Source: Actinoplanes lutulentus (GTDB lineage: Bacteria > Actinomycetota > Actinomycetes > Mycobacteriales > Micromonosporaceae). From it: DNA of 64,000 nucleotides. Below, piece by piece: positions 7,189 through 16,211 of the stretch. Numbering within the stretch: position 1 is the stretch's first letter; each line of letters opens with the position of its first letter. The translations under genes were made by a program, and so were the position numbers. The DNA lies in assembly GCF_003259845.1 (NCBI RefSeq), contig NZ_QLMJ01000003.1, positions 660,346 to 724,345 on the forward strand, in the 5' to 3' direction. A model generated the notes under the pieces. The model ran no database searches, was not told where the DNA came from, and worked only from the letters and a program-made list of their open reading frames with translations.

Positions 7189-10100
7189 TTACTTGGTGAT
7201 CCGCACCGAGTAGGTCTGGGACTTCGAGCTGTTGCCAGCCTTGTCCTCGGCCCAGTACGCGATCTTCAGGGTGCCCTTCTCGACACCGGCGGTCTTCACG
7301 GTCCAGCCACCCTTGGCGTCCGGAACCGTGCTGACCGTGGCCGCCTTGGCAGCCGCGTCCCGCTCGGAGCTGGCCTTCACCCAGGTGGTGCCGGTGAAGT
7401 AGTACCACTTGCCGGACCGCTCCTGGATCAGCTCGACGCTGACCGAGGCAACACCGGTGCCCAGGTCGTACGCCGTACCGCTGACCGACTGCCAGGACGA
7501 GGCCCGGTCGTCGTTACGCGGCTCGGAGATCCGGGCCTCCGGCTTGAAGCAGTCCGAGAGGACGGTGACCACACCGACCGTGACGGTCTTGCCGGCACCG
7601 GCCGGGTTCGACGGCGTCACCTTGACCTGGAAGAAGCCAGGCTTGGTGTACGCGTGCGACACGCTGGTGCCGGTCGCCGACGTCTTCGTGGTGGTGCCGT
7701 CGCCCCAGCTGACGGTGAGCTCGGTCGCGCCGGTCACGCCGGAGAAGGCGAGATCGGTGGATTCGGTCTCCCAGATCAGCTTCGGGTTCAGCTTGTACTT
7801 GCCGGCCTGCGCCGCGACCACCACAGTGGCCGAACCGCTGAACGTGGCCGGGCCGGTGTTGCCGACCTCGTCGGTCAGTGCGACCGACACGGTGTAGCTG
7901 CCCGCCGCCGCGTACGTGTGGGTCGCGGTGGTCGTGCCGGCGGCGAGGGTCTCCGCCGCGCTGCCGTCGCCCCAGTTCACCACGCGGGTGACCTTGGCAG
8001 CGGCACTGACGTCGTCGCTGAGCGCGACCTCGGTCAGGGTGACCGACTGGCCCGGCCAGAGCGCCGCGGCGTTCAGGCTGTAGGTACCGGTCGGCGCGGT
8101 CACGTCGGCCACACCCGGGGTGCTGCGGAACGTGGTGTCCGCGGTGATCGGGGTGTACTTGGCGAAGTAGTTGACCAGCATGGTGAGGTCGTTGTCGCCG
8201 GTCGTGATCTTGTTGGTGCCCTGGCCGAGGGTGGTGAAGTTGTCACCACCGGAGGCGAGGAACGAGTTCGACGTGACCCGGTAGGTACCGGTCGGGTTGA
8301 GCACCACGCCGTTGAGCTTCAGCGAGGACGCGATGATCTTCGAGCCGCGGTCCTTGCTGAGGTCGTAGGAGTAGGTGAGCCCCTTCGACGAACCCAGGTG
8401 CAGCACCGGGCGGGAAGCACCGGTCGGCTGCCACTGCTCCTCGAGCACCTGCTTGATCTGGGCGCCGGTGAGGGTCTGGGTCACGACGTCGTTCGCGAAC
8501 GGCTGGACGGCGAAGGCTTCCGAGTAGGTGGTGATGCCACCGTCGGTGCCGTACAGCAGGTCGGCCCGGAGACCGCCGGCGTTCATGAACGCGATCTGGG
8601 CGCCACCACGGCCGGCGTCGCTGGTCTGGTCCAGCTGCACGTCGGCGATGAAGTTGCCCAGCACCGACTCGGCGCCACGGTCCTCGGCGCCGGCGGCCGT
8701 GACGGCCCGCTTGATGTCGCCGGTGATCTTGCCGAGCTCCGCCTTGCCGAGCTCGGTCGCGGTCACCTTGGCCTTCGCCACGATGTCGGCGACGGCCTGG
8801 TCGGACGGGTAACCGTTGACGTTGAGCAGCTCAGCGGTGGAGTTCGTGACCGTCTTGGTGGTCGGGTCGAACGTCAGAACCGCCTTGCCCAGCTTCAGGC
8901 CGTAGTCCTCGGCCTGGATGACCGGACGGGTCTTGTCGGTGCCGGGGACCGGAACCTGGAACGCGTACGGCTGGTGGGTGTGACCGCTGAAGATCGCGTC
9001 GATGTCAGCGCTGACCCGGGTGAAGTCACCGAAGACCGAGTCGGCCTGAAGGGCCGCCGCGGAGCTGATGTTCTCGGTGGCCGCGCCCTCGTGGGCGAGC
9101 AGCACCAGCACGTCAGCCTCACCGTTGGCCTCGTTGCCGTCGGAGAGCTGCGTCGCGAGGCCGTTGGTCTCGGCGATCGGGTCGCGGAACTCCACGCCCT
9201 TGATGCCGTCCGGGCTGACCAGCGAACCGGTCTGCTCGGTCACCACACCGATGTAACCGACCTTGACGCCGCCCACGCTCTGCACGACGTAACCGGGCAG
9301 AACCCGCTCGCCGTCCTTGTACACGTTGGCCGCCAGGTACGGGAAGTTCGCCCGGTCCTCGACGCGACCCAGCAGGTCGGAGAGGCCCTTGTCGAACTCG
9401 TGGTTGCCGACCGCGGAGACGTTGAGGCCACCGGCGTTCAGCACGTCGAGCGTCGGGTTGTCGTTGTCGATCGCGGAGATGAACGTCGACGCGCCGATGT
9501 TGTCACCGACCGAGACCCACGCGGTGTTCGGGTTGGCCGCCCGGAGCTGGTTGACCGCACCGACGAGCTGCGCGGCACTGCCGTTGCCCGTGGTCGGCGC
9601 TTCGAGGCGACCGTGGAAGTCATTGATGCTCAGCAGCTGCAGGTCCACCGGGCCGGCGGCCTTGGTGTCCAGGCCGACGACGACCGGGTCGTGGTCGCTG
9701 GAGCGGTACGCGTCAGCGGAGAAGAACGGCGCGTAACCGTCGTACTCGAAGGCGAACGACTCGACCGAGTTGATGTTCCAGATGTCGACGCCGGTGATCC
9801 GCTTCGAGAACTCCTCGGTAACCAGCGCGTGGTCCAGGGAGCCCGACTCGCCGCCGAAGACGTACGAGGACTTGTTCGGCGCGAACGTGACGTGCGCGTC
9901 GGAGTAACCCTTGTCGTACAGGGCCTGGAGCGGGTCCTCCTGGCCGTACGAGTTGAAGTCACCGAGCAGGATGACCTTGTCGGTGCCGAGGCTGTCGACG
10001 AAGGTGGCCAGCGAGTTCGCCTGACGGATCCGGTCGCCGTTGTAGGCGCCCTGACCGTCACCGGTGTCCACGTTGTCGCCGGTCGGCACGACCGAGGCGC

Positions 10101-12042
10101 TCTTCGACTTGAAGTGGTTCGCCACCACGGTGAAGTCGATCGCGCCAGAGGTGAAGGTCTGCGCGATCGGCTCGCGGGCGTTGCCCCAGACCGTCTCGTC
10201 GTTGACCGACTTGGACGCGCCCTTCGGCGTGGCCACGGCCGGCTTGTAGATGATCGCGCTGGTGATCACGTCCTGCTCGGCCGCGCTGGGCAGCTCGGCG
10301 GGCGTACGCACGTAGTCCCAGGTGCCCGCGCCGTCAACCGTGTTGAGCGCGCCGACCAGGGTCTTCAGCGCCAGCTGGGTGTCGGTCGTCTCGAAGCGGA
10401 CCGAGTTCTCGATCTCCATGAGAGCGATCACGTCGGCGTCGAGCGCGGTGATCGCCGAGACGATCTTCGCTTCCTGCTTCGCCAGAGCGGCCGCGTCGGT
10501 CGCGCCGCGCGCCTCGCCACCGAAGTGGACGAAGTAGTTCAGCACGTTGAAGCTGGCGACCTTGATGTCGCCGCCCACGGCCGCCGGACCGGCGGTACGC
10601 GGGTTGGTGTGCTTGAACGTGGTCCGCGTGGCGGCCGGGGTGCTCGCGTCGACCGGGGTGGTCGGCTGCAGGCGCCACTCGCTGAAGCCGTAGCTCAGCA
10701 CGCTCGGGCCGAACTGCTCGACGGTGTCGCCGACACGCAGCGGCTCGTCCTTCGAGAAGTACGGCGGCGCGAGGCCGGCGGTGGCGAGGTTGGTGGTCTT
10801 GGCGTCGTCCAGCAGGATCCGGCCGGCCTTGTTGTCGGCCTTCACCTTCGCGGCGGCCGCGGAGCCCGGGCGGGCCACGTCGGTCGGGATGCGGGCGGGC
10901 GCGTCGCCGGCGGCCAGGACGATCTCGCCGTACCGGTTGGTGTTGTAGTTGTCCGAGACGGTGTAGGCGCCGAGCGGGGCGACCAGCATCGACTCGAGCG
11001 ACTCACGAGCGTCGTCGGAGGCCGGCAGGGTCAGCGCGACCGGGGTCGGCAGAACCGCGCCGGTGGAGCAGATCTGCACGTCGGCCTTGGCCGCGATGCT
11101 GACCTGGGTCAGGCCGCTGTACTCGCTGACCGCGCCGGTGACCCGGACGACGTCGCCGATCGCGACGGCCGGGTGGTTCGCGGCGGTGGCGGTCAGGTAG
11201 ACGAAGATGCCGTCCGACGCGGTGCCCGCGGTGCCCGCGGCGACCGGGCGGTCGCCGCCGCTGCCGGCCGTCTGGATCGCGATGCCGTTGTATCCACCGG
11301 TGCGGTAGTCAGCGGTGACGACGCCCTCGATGGTGACGGTCTGGCCGGCCAGGCCGGTCGCCGTACCGGTGCCCTGGACTCCGGCGATCGTGTGGGTGAT
11401 CGTGGTGGTGCAGCCCAGGGAGGGCTCCTCCGGCTCCTCGGGCTCCACGACGACGGCCTTGTTGAGCGAGCCGAAGCTGCTCACGGCCGGCGCGAGCCAG
11501 GTGCCGTCGATCTTCTGGAGCGACTGGCCGACCGGCGTGGTCGTGGTCTCCGCGACGCCGATGTCGGTGCCGGTCAGACCGACGGCAGGGCCACCGGTCG
11601 CGGCGAAGGTGCCTTCGTAGGTGAGGAACTCGACGACCGTGCCGTCCGGCTTCACCAGGGCGACGCCGTCAGGCGCGCCGTTCTGGATGCCGTCGGTGGC
11701 GTAGGTCGCAACGACCACACCGGACGCCGGCACGAGGCCGCTGAGCGTCGCGGTGTTGTACGCGGCTCCACCGTTGCCGTTGTAGAGGACGATCTGCCAG
11801 CCGGTCAGGTCGAACCCGACCGGAGCCTCGATCTCGACAGCCTCGCCGCTGTCGGTGCCGGTGTTGTCGTAGTGGATCTCGCTGATGAACGGCGTGTCAG
11901 TTGCCGCTACGGCAGGGCCGGCCAGGGAAAGGCCGAGCGCGGTAACCACGGCGGTGGCGCCCAGCGCACGCAACCCGGAACGGGTCAGCAGTGCGGAGCG
12001 GGACCGCGCGGGGGAAACCACGCTGCGTATGTATGGACGCAT
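7189..12042 (-). CDS. Secreted ExeM/NucH-type nuclease fused to 5'-nucleotidase with PKD domains
   Basis: A 1617-residue exported protein. Signal peptide 1-47 (ends AGPAVAA); lamin-tail domain about 48-175; OB-like nuclease-associated domain about 209-310; endonuclease/exonuclease/phosphatase domain about 490-790 with FNVLNYF, ALMEIENS, GDFNSYGQ and the catalytic SSDHDP; metallophosphatase domain from about 800 with INDFHGR, GDNIGAS, GNHEFDKG and GHTHQP; 5'-nucleotidase C-terminal domain about 1100-1290 with MNAGGLRADL; two PKD domains about 1315-1495; and a C-terminal Ig-like tail. All metal-site motifs look intact. It probably turns extracellular DNA/RNA into nucleosides and phosphate. The start at 12042 has GGAGGATCC upstream and the best signal peptide; a longer frame to 12105 has no support. 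There is no sortase or autotransporter anchor. Confidence 0.93.
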   Translation of the reverse strand: MRPYIRSVVSPARSRSALLTRSGLRALGATAVVTALGLSLAGPAVAATDTPFISEIHYDNTGTDSGEAVEIEAPVGFDLTGWQIVLYNGNGGAAYNTATLSGLVPASGVVVATYATDGIQNGAPDGVALVKPDGTVVEFLTYEGTFAATGGPAVGLTGTDIGVAETTTTPVGQSLQKIDGTWLAPAVSSFGSLNKAVVVEPEEPEEPSLGCTTTITHTIAGVQGTGTATGLAGQTVTIEGVVTADYRTGGYNGIAIQTAGSGGDRPVAAGTAGTASDGIFVYLTATAANHPAVAIGDVVRVTGAVSEYSGLTQVSIAAKADVQICSTGAVLPTPVALTLPASDDARESLESMLVAPLGAYTVSDNYNTNRYGEIVLAAGDAPARIPTDVARPGSAAAAKVKADNKAGRILLDDAKTTNLATAGLAPPYFSKDEPLRVGDTVEQFGPSVLSYGFSEWRLQPTTPVDASTPAATRTTFKHTNPRTAGPAAVGGDIKVASFNVLNYFVHFGGEARGATDAAALAKQEAKIVSAITALDADVIALMEIENSVRFETTDTQLALKTLVGALNTVDGAGTWDYVRTPAELPSAAEQDVITSAIIYKPAVATPKGASKSVNDETVWGNAREPIAQTFTSGAIDFTVVANHFKSKSASVVPTGDNVDTGDGQGAYNGDRIRQANSLATFVDSLGTDKVILLGDFNSYGQEDPLQALYDKGYSDAHVTFAPNKSSYVFGGESGSLDHALVTEEFSKRITGVDIWNINSVESFAFEYDGYAPFFSADAYRSSDHDPVVVGLDTKAAGPVDLQLLSINDFHGRLEAPTTGNGSAAQLVGAVNQLRAANPNTAWVSVGDNIGASTFISAIDNDNPTLDVLNAGGLNVSAVGNHEFDKGLSDLLGRVEDRANFPYLAANVYKDGERVLPGYVVQSVGGVKVGYIGVVTEQTGSLVSPDGIKGVEFRDPIAETNGLATQLSDGNEANGEADVLVLLAHEGAATENISSAAALQADSVFGDFTRVSADIDAIFSGHTHQPYAFQVPVPGTDKTRPVIQAEDYGLKLGKAVLTFDPTTKTVTNSTAELLNVNGYPSDQAVADIVAKAKVTATELGKAELGKITGDIKRAVTAAGAEDRGAESVLGNFIADVQLDQTSDAGRGGAQIAFMNAGGLRADLLYGTDGGITTYSEAFAVQPFANDVVTQTLTGAQIKQVLEEQWQPTGASRPVLHLGSSKGLTYSYDLSKDRGSKIIASSLKLNGVVLNPTGTYRVTSNSFLASGGDNFTTLGQGTNKITTGDNDLTMLVNYFAKYTPITADTTFRSTPGVADVTAPTGTYSLNAAALWPGQSVTLTEVALSDDVSAAAKVTRVVNWGDGSAAETLAAGTTTATHTYAAAGSYTVSVALTDEVGNTGPATFSGSATVVVAAQAGKYKLNPKLIWETESTDLAFSGVTGATELTVSWGDGTTTKTSATGTSVSHAYTKPGFFQVKVTPSNPAGAGKTVTVGVVTVLSDCFKPEARISEPRNDDRASSWQSVSGTAYDLGTGVASVSVELIQERSGKWYYFTGTTWVKASSERDAAAKAATVSTVPDAKGGWTVKTAGVEKGTLKIAYWAEDKAGNSSKSQTYSVRITK

Positions 12043-12245
12043 CGAGGTGGATCCTCCGAAACGAAGTAGATCCGCCGGAGCGTAGGTACGCCGAATGACG
12101 ATCAATTCTCTTTCAGGTAACGAAAAGGCATTCAGTCGATGAGTTCGGACTCCTTATTGTTCGTTTTTGTTCGGCCCGAGCAACCTTTTTGGATGGTGGA
12201 TCCACTTCCTGTGTGACATCCCCAACTCTCGAAAGGCGACTCCCC

Positions 12246-13484
12246 GTGTTCTCAAAGATCCGGAAACGTCGCATCGCATGGTTCGCCGCCTGCCTGGCAG
12301 CCGCGTTCTCCACGGTCGCCGTCGTGCAGACCGCGTTCGCCGCCACCGGCTGCCGCGTTGATTACGCGGTCACCTCCCAGTGGTCCGGCGGTTTTCAGGG
12401 CTCGATCACGCTTGTGAATCTTGGCGATCGGCTGGAGAACTGGACGCTGAACTTCGCGTTCCCCGACGCGAATCAGAAGGTCGACCAGGGCTGGAACGCC
12501 GAATGGACCCAGTCCGGAACCGCGGTGACCGTGCGCAACGCGGGCTGGAACGGAACGGTCGCCGCCGGCGCTTCGGTGACCGCCGGTTTCACCGGCCGTT
12601 TCAGCGGCGCGAACCCCGTGCCGGCGTCGTTCAGCCTGAACGGCACGACCTGCACAGGAGCAGTGGCCACCTCCCCCACGCCGTCTGCTTCGGTCACGCC
12701 ATCTGCTTCGGTCACGCCGTCGGCCTCCCCCTCTTCCGCTGACCCCTGGAACCCTCCGTCCACTCTGGTCGCTCCCCTCGCCGCGGTCTGGGAACACCAG
12801 GAAGACACCTACAGCGATCTGTACGGCTTCAAGAACTACGGCTGGGACCAGCTCTTCGCGAACAACGGCACGATCAACTACTGCGTACGCTGGGACTCCG
12901 CCAAGCAGGTCAGCACGGCACAGCGCGACGCCGTGCACGCGGCCCTGCAGAAGCAGTACCAGAAGTGGATGGACCAGCTGACCGGCTGGAACGCGTGGCC
13001 CTACCAGCAGGTCAAGGTCAACGTCGTCGGCTGGGCGGTACGCGACCGGGCGCAACTGGAGTGGACCGACTCCTCGGTCGACATCTACGTGAACGACATC
13101 CGTGAGGACGCGCCGCAGTGCTCCGAGCCGTGCGGCCGGTTCTTCCACCAGGACGGCAACTACTCCGGGTGCACCGGCGGCACGTCGCGGCACTACGACC
13201 ACTCGCTCTGGCTCACCGACGGTTTCAACGGCGGCGCCGGCGGCGACTGGGGCCAGCGGATCGGCACCGAGTACTTCATGAGCAACCTGACCACCGAGAA
13301 CGTCCACGTGCTGCTGCACGAGATCGGCCACACGTACGGCCTGGACGACTTCTACGACTGGGACCCGCTCGACGGCAAGCAGGGCTTCATCATGATGGCC
13401 GGCAGCGCCACCGAGATCACCGAGTTCGACAAGTGGATGCTCCGTGACTGGTGGCGCCACCTGAAGAGCCGGTACGGCCTATAA
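12246..13484 (+). CDS. Secreted CBM2-linked zinc metalloprotease-like protein
   Basis: 412 residues. Signal peptide 1-33 (ends TAFAA). A family 2 cellulose-binding module at about 35-135 with the expected aromatic surface (WSGGFQG, WTLNFAF, WNAEW, WNGT) and the Cys pair GC...TTC. A Ser/Thr/Pro linker with repeated SASVTP. Then a ~220-residue domain holding HEIGHTYGLDD, an HExxHxxGxxD zinc site whose third ligand is Asp as in snapalysin-type enzymes, and a downstream IMMAG that could be the Met-turn. Start is GTG 12246 (SD GAAAGG). The catalytic domain has no close family I can name. It probably acts on plant- or wall-associated protein while bound to cellulose. Confidence 0.82.
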   Translation: MFSKIRKRRIAWFAACLAAAFSTVAVVQTAFAATGCRVDYAVTSQWSGGFQGSITLVNLGDRLENWTLNFAFPDANQKVDQGWNAEWTQSGTAVTVRNAGWNGTVAAGASVTAGFTGRFSGANPVPASFSLNGTTCTGAVATSPTPSASVTPSASVTPSASPSSADPWNPPSTLVAPLAAVWEHQEDTYSDLYGFKNYGWDQLFANNGTINYCVRWDSAKQVSTAQRDAVHAALQKQYQKWMDQLTGWNAWPYQQVKVNVVGWAVRDRAQLEWTDSSVDIYVNDIREDAPQCSEPCGRFFHQDGNYSGCTGGTSRHYDHSLWLTDGFNGGAGGDWGQRIGTEYFMSNLTTENVHVLLHEIGHTYGLDDFYDWDPLDGKQGFIMMAGSATEITEFDKWMLRDWWRHLKSRYGL

Positions 13485-14189
13485 AGGCTCGACCCCGAAA
13501 GCTACATCGAGCCGGTAACGCTCACCGGCGTACCGGGACTCGCTCAGCTCCAGCGGCCGTCCTGTCTCGTCGAGGATCAAGCGCTCCTCGACGAGCAGGG
13601 CCGAGCCCACCGGAACACCCAGTTCCTGGGCGTCCTCCTCGGTGGCGGGCTGGGCCGTCAGGGTGGCGGTGCCGCGGGTGGGCACCCGGCCGAGACTGAC
13701 GATCGCCTCGTGGACCGAACCGGAGACGTCCGCGTCGAGCAGCGCGGCGAGCGTGCCCGGGTACATGGCCCGCTCGAAAGCGATCGGCTCGTCGTCGGCA
13801 AGGCGTACCCGATGGATCGCGACCACCGCGTCGTTGTCGCGCAGGCGCAGCCTGGTCGCTTCCATCCCGGTGGACGGGCGCAGCTCGGCGAGCAGCACCC
13901 GGGCCGAGGGTTTGCGGCCCTGCTTGCGGATCTCCTCGCTGAGCCGGATCAGGTTGTCGGCGCGACGCGGGCCGGCCGGCACGGCGACGAACGTGCCGCG
14001 GCCGGGGGCACGGTAGACGAGACCGTCGTTGACCAGCTGGGTCACGGCGGCGCGGGCGGTCATCCGGCTCACGCCGAACTCCCTGGCCAGCTCCGGCTCG
14101 GAGGGCAGCGGGTCGTGCGGGCGGGACTGGGCGATCCGTGCGCGCAGTGCCTGTTCGATACGGAAATAGCGCGGCACGAAGTCGGGCAT
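13479..14189 (-). CDS. GntR/HutC-family repressor next to deoC
   Basis: 236 residues: an N-terminal winged helix (LPSEPELAREFGVSRMTARAAVTQLVNDGLVYRAPGRGTFV) and a C-terminal UTRA ligand-binding domain (from about residue 90; AIHRVRLADDEPIAFE, LELSESRYAGERYRLD). ATG 14189 is chosen because AGGG lies 8 bases upstream; a GTG nine bases earlier is possible. It is divergent from deoC, with two GTCTAGAC palindromes between them, so it probably represses deoC and itself until a sugar-phosphate effector binds UTRA. Its 3' end overlaps the CBM2-zincin gene by 6 bases, convergently. Confidence 0.9.
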   Translation of the reverse strand: MPDFVPRYFRIEQALRARIAQSRPHDPLPSEPELAREFGVSRMTARAAVTQLVNDGLVYRAPGRGTFVAVPAGPRRADNLIRLSEEIRKQGRKPSARVLLAELRPSTGMEATRLRLRDNDAVVAIHRVRLADDEPIAFERAMYPGTLAALLDADVSGSVHEAIVSLGRVPTRGTATLTAQPATEEDAQELGVPVGSALLVEERLILDETGRPLELSESRYAGERYRLDVAFGVEPL

Positions 14190-14215
14190 GGGCCACACCC
14201 TACCGATGCGCCAAC

Positions 14216-14244
14216 CTGTCTAGACAACAGGCTGTCTAGACAGC
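14216..14244. promoter_or_regulatory. Twin GntR operators in the deoC promoter
   Basis: Two palindromes with core TGTCTAGACA (14217-14226) and GCTGTCTAGACAGC (14231-14244), centres 16 bp apart. GTCTAGAC is also the core of DasR/NagR-type HutC-subfamily operators. The pair covers the region just upstream of a -10 candidate TACGTT (14245-14250), which lies six bases before the deoC ATG, so deoC may be leaderless and blocked directly by the repressor. Confidence 0.82.
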
Positions 14245-14256
14245 TACGTTTCTGTC

Positions 14257-14952
14257 ATGAACTTCACCGTTGCGCAGATCGCGAAGATGATCGACCACTC
14301 CATCCTCCGGCCCGAGTTCACCGTCGAGGACGTGCGCACCGGCTGCGCGATCGCGGCGAAGTACGACGTCGCCTCGGTCTGCGTACGCCCGAGTGACGTG
14401 CCCACCGCGGTGGCGTTGCTGCAGAACACCAACGTGCGGGTCGGCACCGTGATCGGGTTCCCGCACGGGGACAGCGCGACGCAGATCAAGGTGGCCGAGA
14501 CCGAGCTCGCCGTCGACCAGGGCGCCACCGAGATCGACATGGTGCTGAACATCGGCTGGCTGCGCTCCGGCGACATCGTCTCGGTGGAGAACGAGATCCT
14601 CTCCGTGGTGAAGGCGGCCGGCGACGCGCACGTCAAGGTCATCCTCGAGACCGCGTACCTCACCGACGAGCAGAAGCTGGCGGCCTGCTGGGCGGCCGAG
14701 CGGGCCGGTGCGGCGTTCGTAAAGACCTCGACCGGTTTCGCCCCGACCGGCGCGACCATCGACGACCTCGCGCTGATGCGCTCGGCCGTCTCCACCGCCG
14801 TGCAGGTCAAGGCGTCCGGCGGCATCCGCAGCCTGGACACCATGCTGGCGATGGCCGCGGTCGGTGTGTCCCGGTTCGGGACGTCGTCCACCGCCGAGAT
14901 CCTCGACGACCTCGCCCGGCGCCAGGTCAATGTTCCGGGCGGGCGAGCTTAA
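14257..14952 (+). CDS. deoC: Deoxyribose-phosphate aldolase
   Basis: Cleaves 2-deoxyribose 5-phosphate to glyceraldehyde 3-phosphate and acetaldehyde (deoxynucleoside catabolism, cytoplasm). The 231-residue TIM barrel has the family landmarks: ATEIDMVLNIG, VKVILETAYLT, the Schiff-base lysine in AAFVKTSTGF, and the second lysine in VKASGGIRS. No SD is visible before the ATG, in keeping with a leaderless transcript. No other deo genes are adjacent. The secreted nuclease/nucleotidase at 7.2-12 kb could supply deoxynucleosides, but the link is only positional. The stop overlaps the end of the convergent carboxypeptidase by 4 bases. Confidence 0.95.
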   Translation: MNFTVAQIAKMIDHSILRPEFTVEDVRTGCAIAAKYDVASVCVRPSDVPTAVALLQNTNVRVGTVIGFPHGDSATQIKVAETELAVDQGATEIDMVLNIGWLRSGDIVSVENEILSVVKAAGDAHVKVILETAYLTDEQKLAACWAAERAGAAFVKTSTGFAPTGATIDDLALMRSAVSTAVQVKASGGIRSLDTMLAMAAVGVSRFGTSSTAEILDDLARRQVNVPGGRA

Positions 14953-16184
14953 GAAATTCTGCTGAGCCGCCACCACGCGGACGGACTTTCCACTGCCTCA
15001 TCAGTGCGCAGCTCCACGCGTACCGAAGAGGCCTCGACCTGGCCCACGACCAAGCCGGCGGCGATTGACGGACCCGGCGCCGTCGTCGTGACCGTGACCG
15101 GGACCGAAAGTCCTGGCCAGCCCACTACTTTCAGTGGCGCCGCAGGCGACACCGTGGTGGTGCCGCCCCACGCGGTCGCCACGCGCCCAGCCGGATCGGT
15201 GCCGATCAGCTGGTATTCCTTAACGGTCTTGCGGACTGCGGCCAGCAGTTTGCGGACGTGCGTGTTGACCTCGGCGAGCTGCTGCGGGGTGTTCGCGCCG
15301 GGCTGGTTGAAGACCGCGCCGACGATCGTGAGCGTGCGGCCGCCGACCTTCAGCCGGGAGGCGAAGACGAGGTTGCCACCGGCCTCGTCGGTGGAGCCGG
15401 TCTTGATGCCGAAGACGCCTTCGACGCCGAGCAAGTCGTTGTAGTTGCGGATCGTCCCGACGACCGGAATGGTCGCCTCACGCAGTTCGACAATCTCCGC
15501 GAAGACCGGCATCTTGATCGCGGCGCGGGCGAGATCTACCTGGTCAGCAGCGGTGCTGACGGTGGTCGGCAGGAAGCCGCTGGGGTCGGTGTACTCAGTT
15601 TCGTCCATGCCCAGCGAGTCCGCCGCGGCGTTCATCTTCGCGACGAAGGCCTCCTCGCTGCCGGCATCCCAGATCGCGAGCTGATGCGCGATGTTGTTTG
15701 CCGACGGCAGCATCAGCGCCTCAAGGGCGTCCCGCTCGGTGAGCTGCTCGCCCTCGACGACGTGCACCAGCGACTGCCCGGTCGCCTTGCGCCCCTCGTA
15801 ATCCTTCACGTCAGCATCAGAAACGGTCAGCGACGGGCCTTCAGCAGTTCCGGTAAGCGGATGCTCCTTGAGAATCACATAGGCAGTCATCACTTTAGCG
15901 ACGCTGCCGATCGGTTCGGCCCCGTCACCGCCTGTACCGCCGAGACGGCCGAGTCCCTCGACCATGAGCTCTGCGTTACCGGTCGACGGCCACGGCAGGC
16001 TGGGTGCCTTGCCGGGAATCGCGAGTTTCGCGGCGATGCTGGTGGTGATCGTCGCCGCCGGAAGATCCCGGACGAACTGAAAAACCGCGACGAGAGCGAC
16101 GAGCAGGCTGACTGCCGCGGCTACCGCCGCGATGATCAATCCACGGCGCTTGGGTACGGGCGCAGGGGTGCCGTAGACGGTCAT
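14949..16184 (-). CDS. D-alanyl-D-alanine carboxypeptidase (S11, PBP5-type)
   Basis: 411 residues. A single N-terminal TM/signal anchor (about 15-38), then an S11 serine peptidase domain with all three active-site motifs: SVAK near residue 93, SANN near 160 and KTGST near 260. It would trim the terminal D-Ala of peptidoglycan stem peptides outside the membrane. A C-terminal extension of about 90 residues carries a poorly conserved beta-rich region. No lipobox. It overlaps deoC convergently and probably has its own promoter upstream of 16184. Confidence 0.9.
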   Translation of the reverse strand: MTVYGTPAPVPKRRGLIIAAVAAAVSLLVALVAVFQFVRDLPAATITTSIAAKLAIPGKAPSLPWPSTGNAELMVEGLGRLGGTGGDGAEPIGSVAKVMTAYVILKEHPLTGTAEGPSLTVSDADVKDYEGRKATGQSLVHVVEGEQLTERDALEALMLPSANNIAHQLAIWDAGSEEAFVAKMNAAADSLGMDETEYTDPSGFLPTTVSTAADQVDLARAAIKMPVFAEIVELREATIPVVGTIRNYNDLLGVEGVFGIKTGSTDEAGGNLVFASRLKVGGRTLTIVGAVFNQPGANTPQQLAEVNTHVRKLLAAVRKTVKEYQLIGTDPAGRVATAWGGTTTVSPAAPLKVVGWPGLSVPVTVTTTAPGPSIAAGLVVGQVEASSVRVELRTDEAVESPSAWWRLSRIS

Positions 16185-16211
16185 CGGCCCAGTAAAGCCG
16201 GGCGGATCAAG

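Noticed and set aside
7162..12069. A long open frame on the plus strand opposite the nuclease gene (over 1600 codons)
   Set aside because: It is the high-GC shadow of the minus-strand gene: Arg/Gly/Val/Asp-rich, no domain, no SD, and it vanishes where the real gene ends.
12143..12173. PHO box (PhoP site) before the nuclease/nucleotidase gene
   Set aside because: GTTCG occurs three times (12143, 12159, 12169), but spacings are 16 and 10, not the regular 11-bp GTTCACC repeats of actinobacterial PHO boxes.
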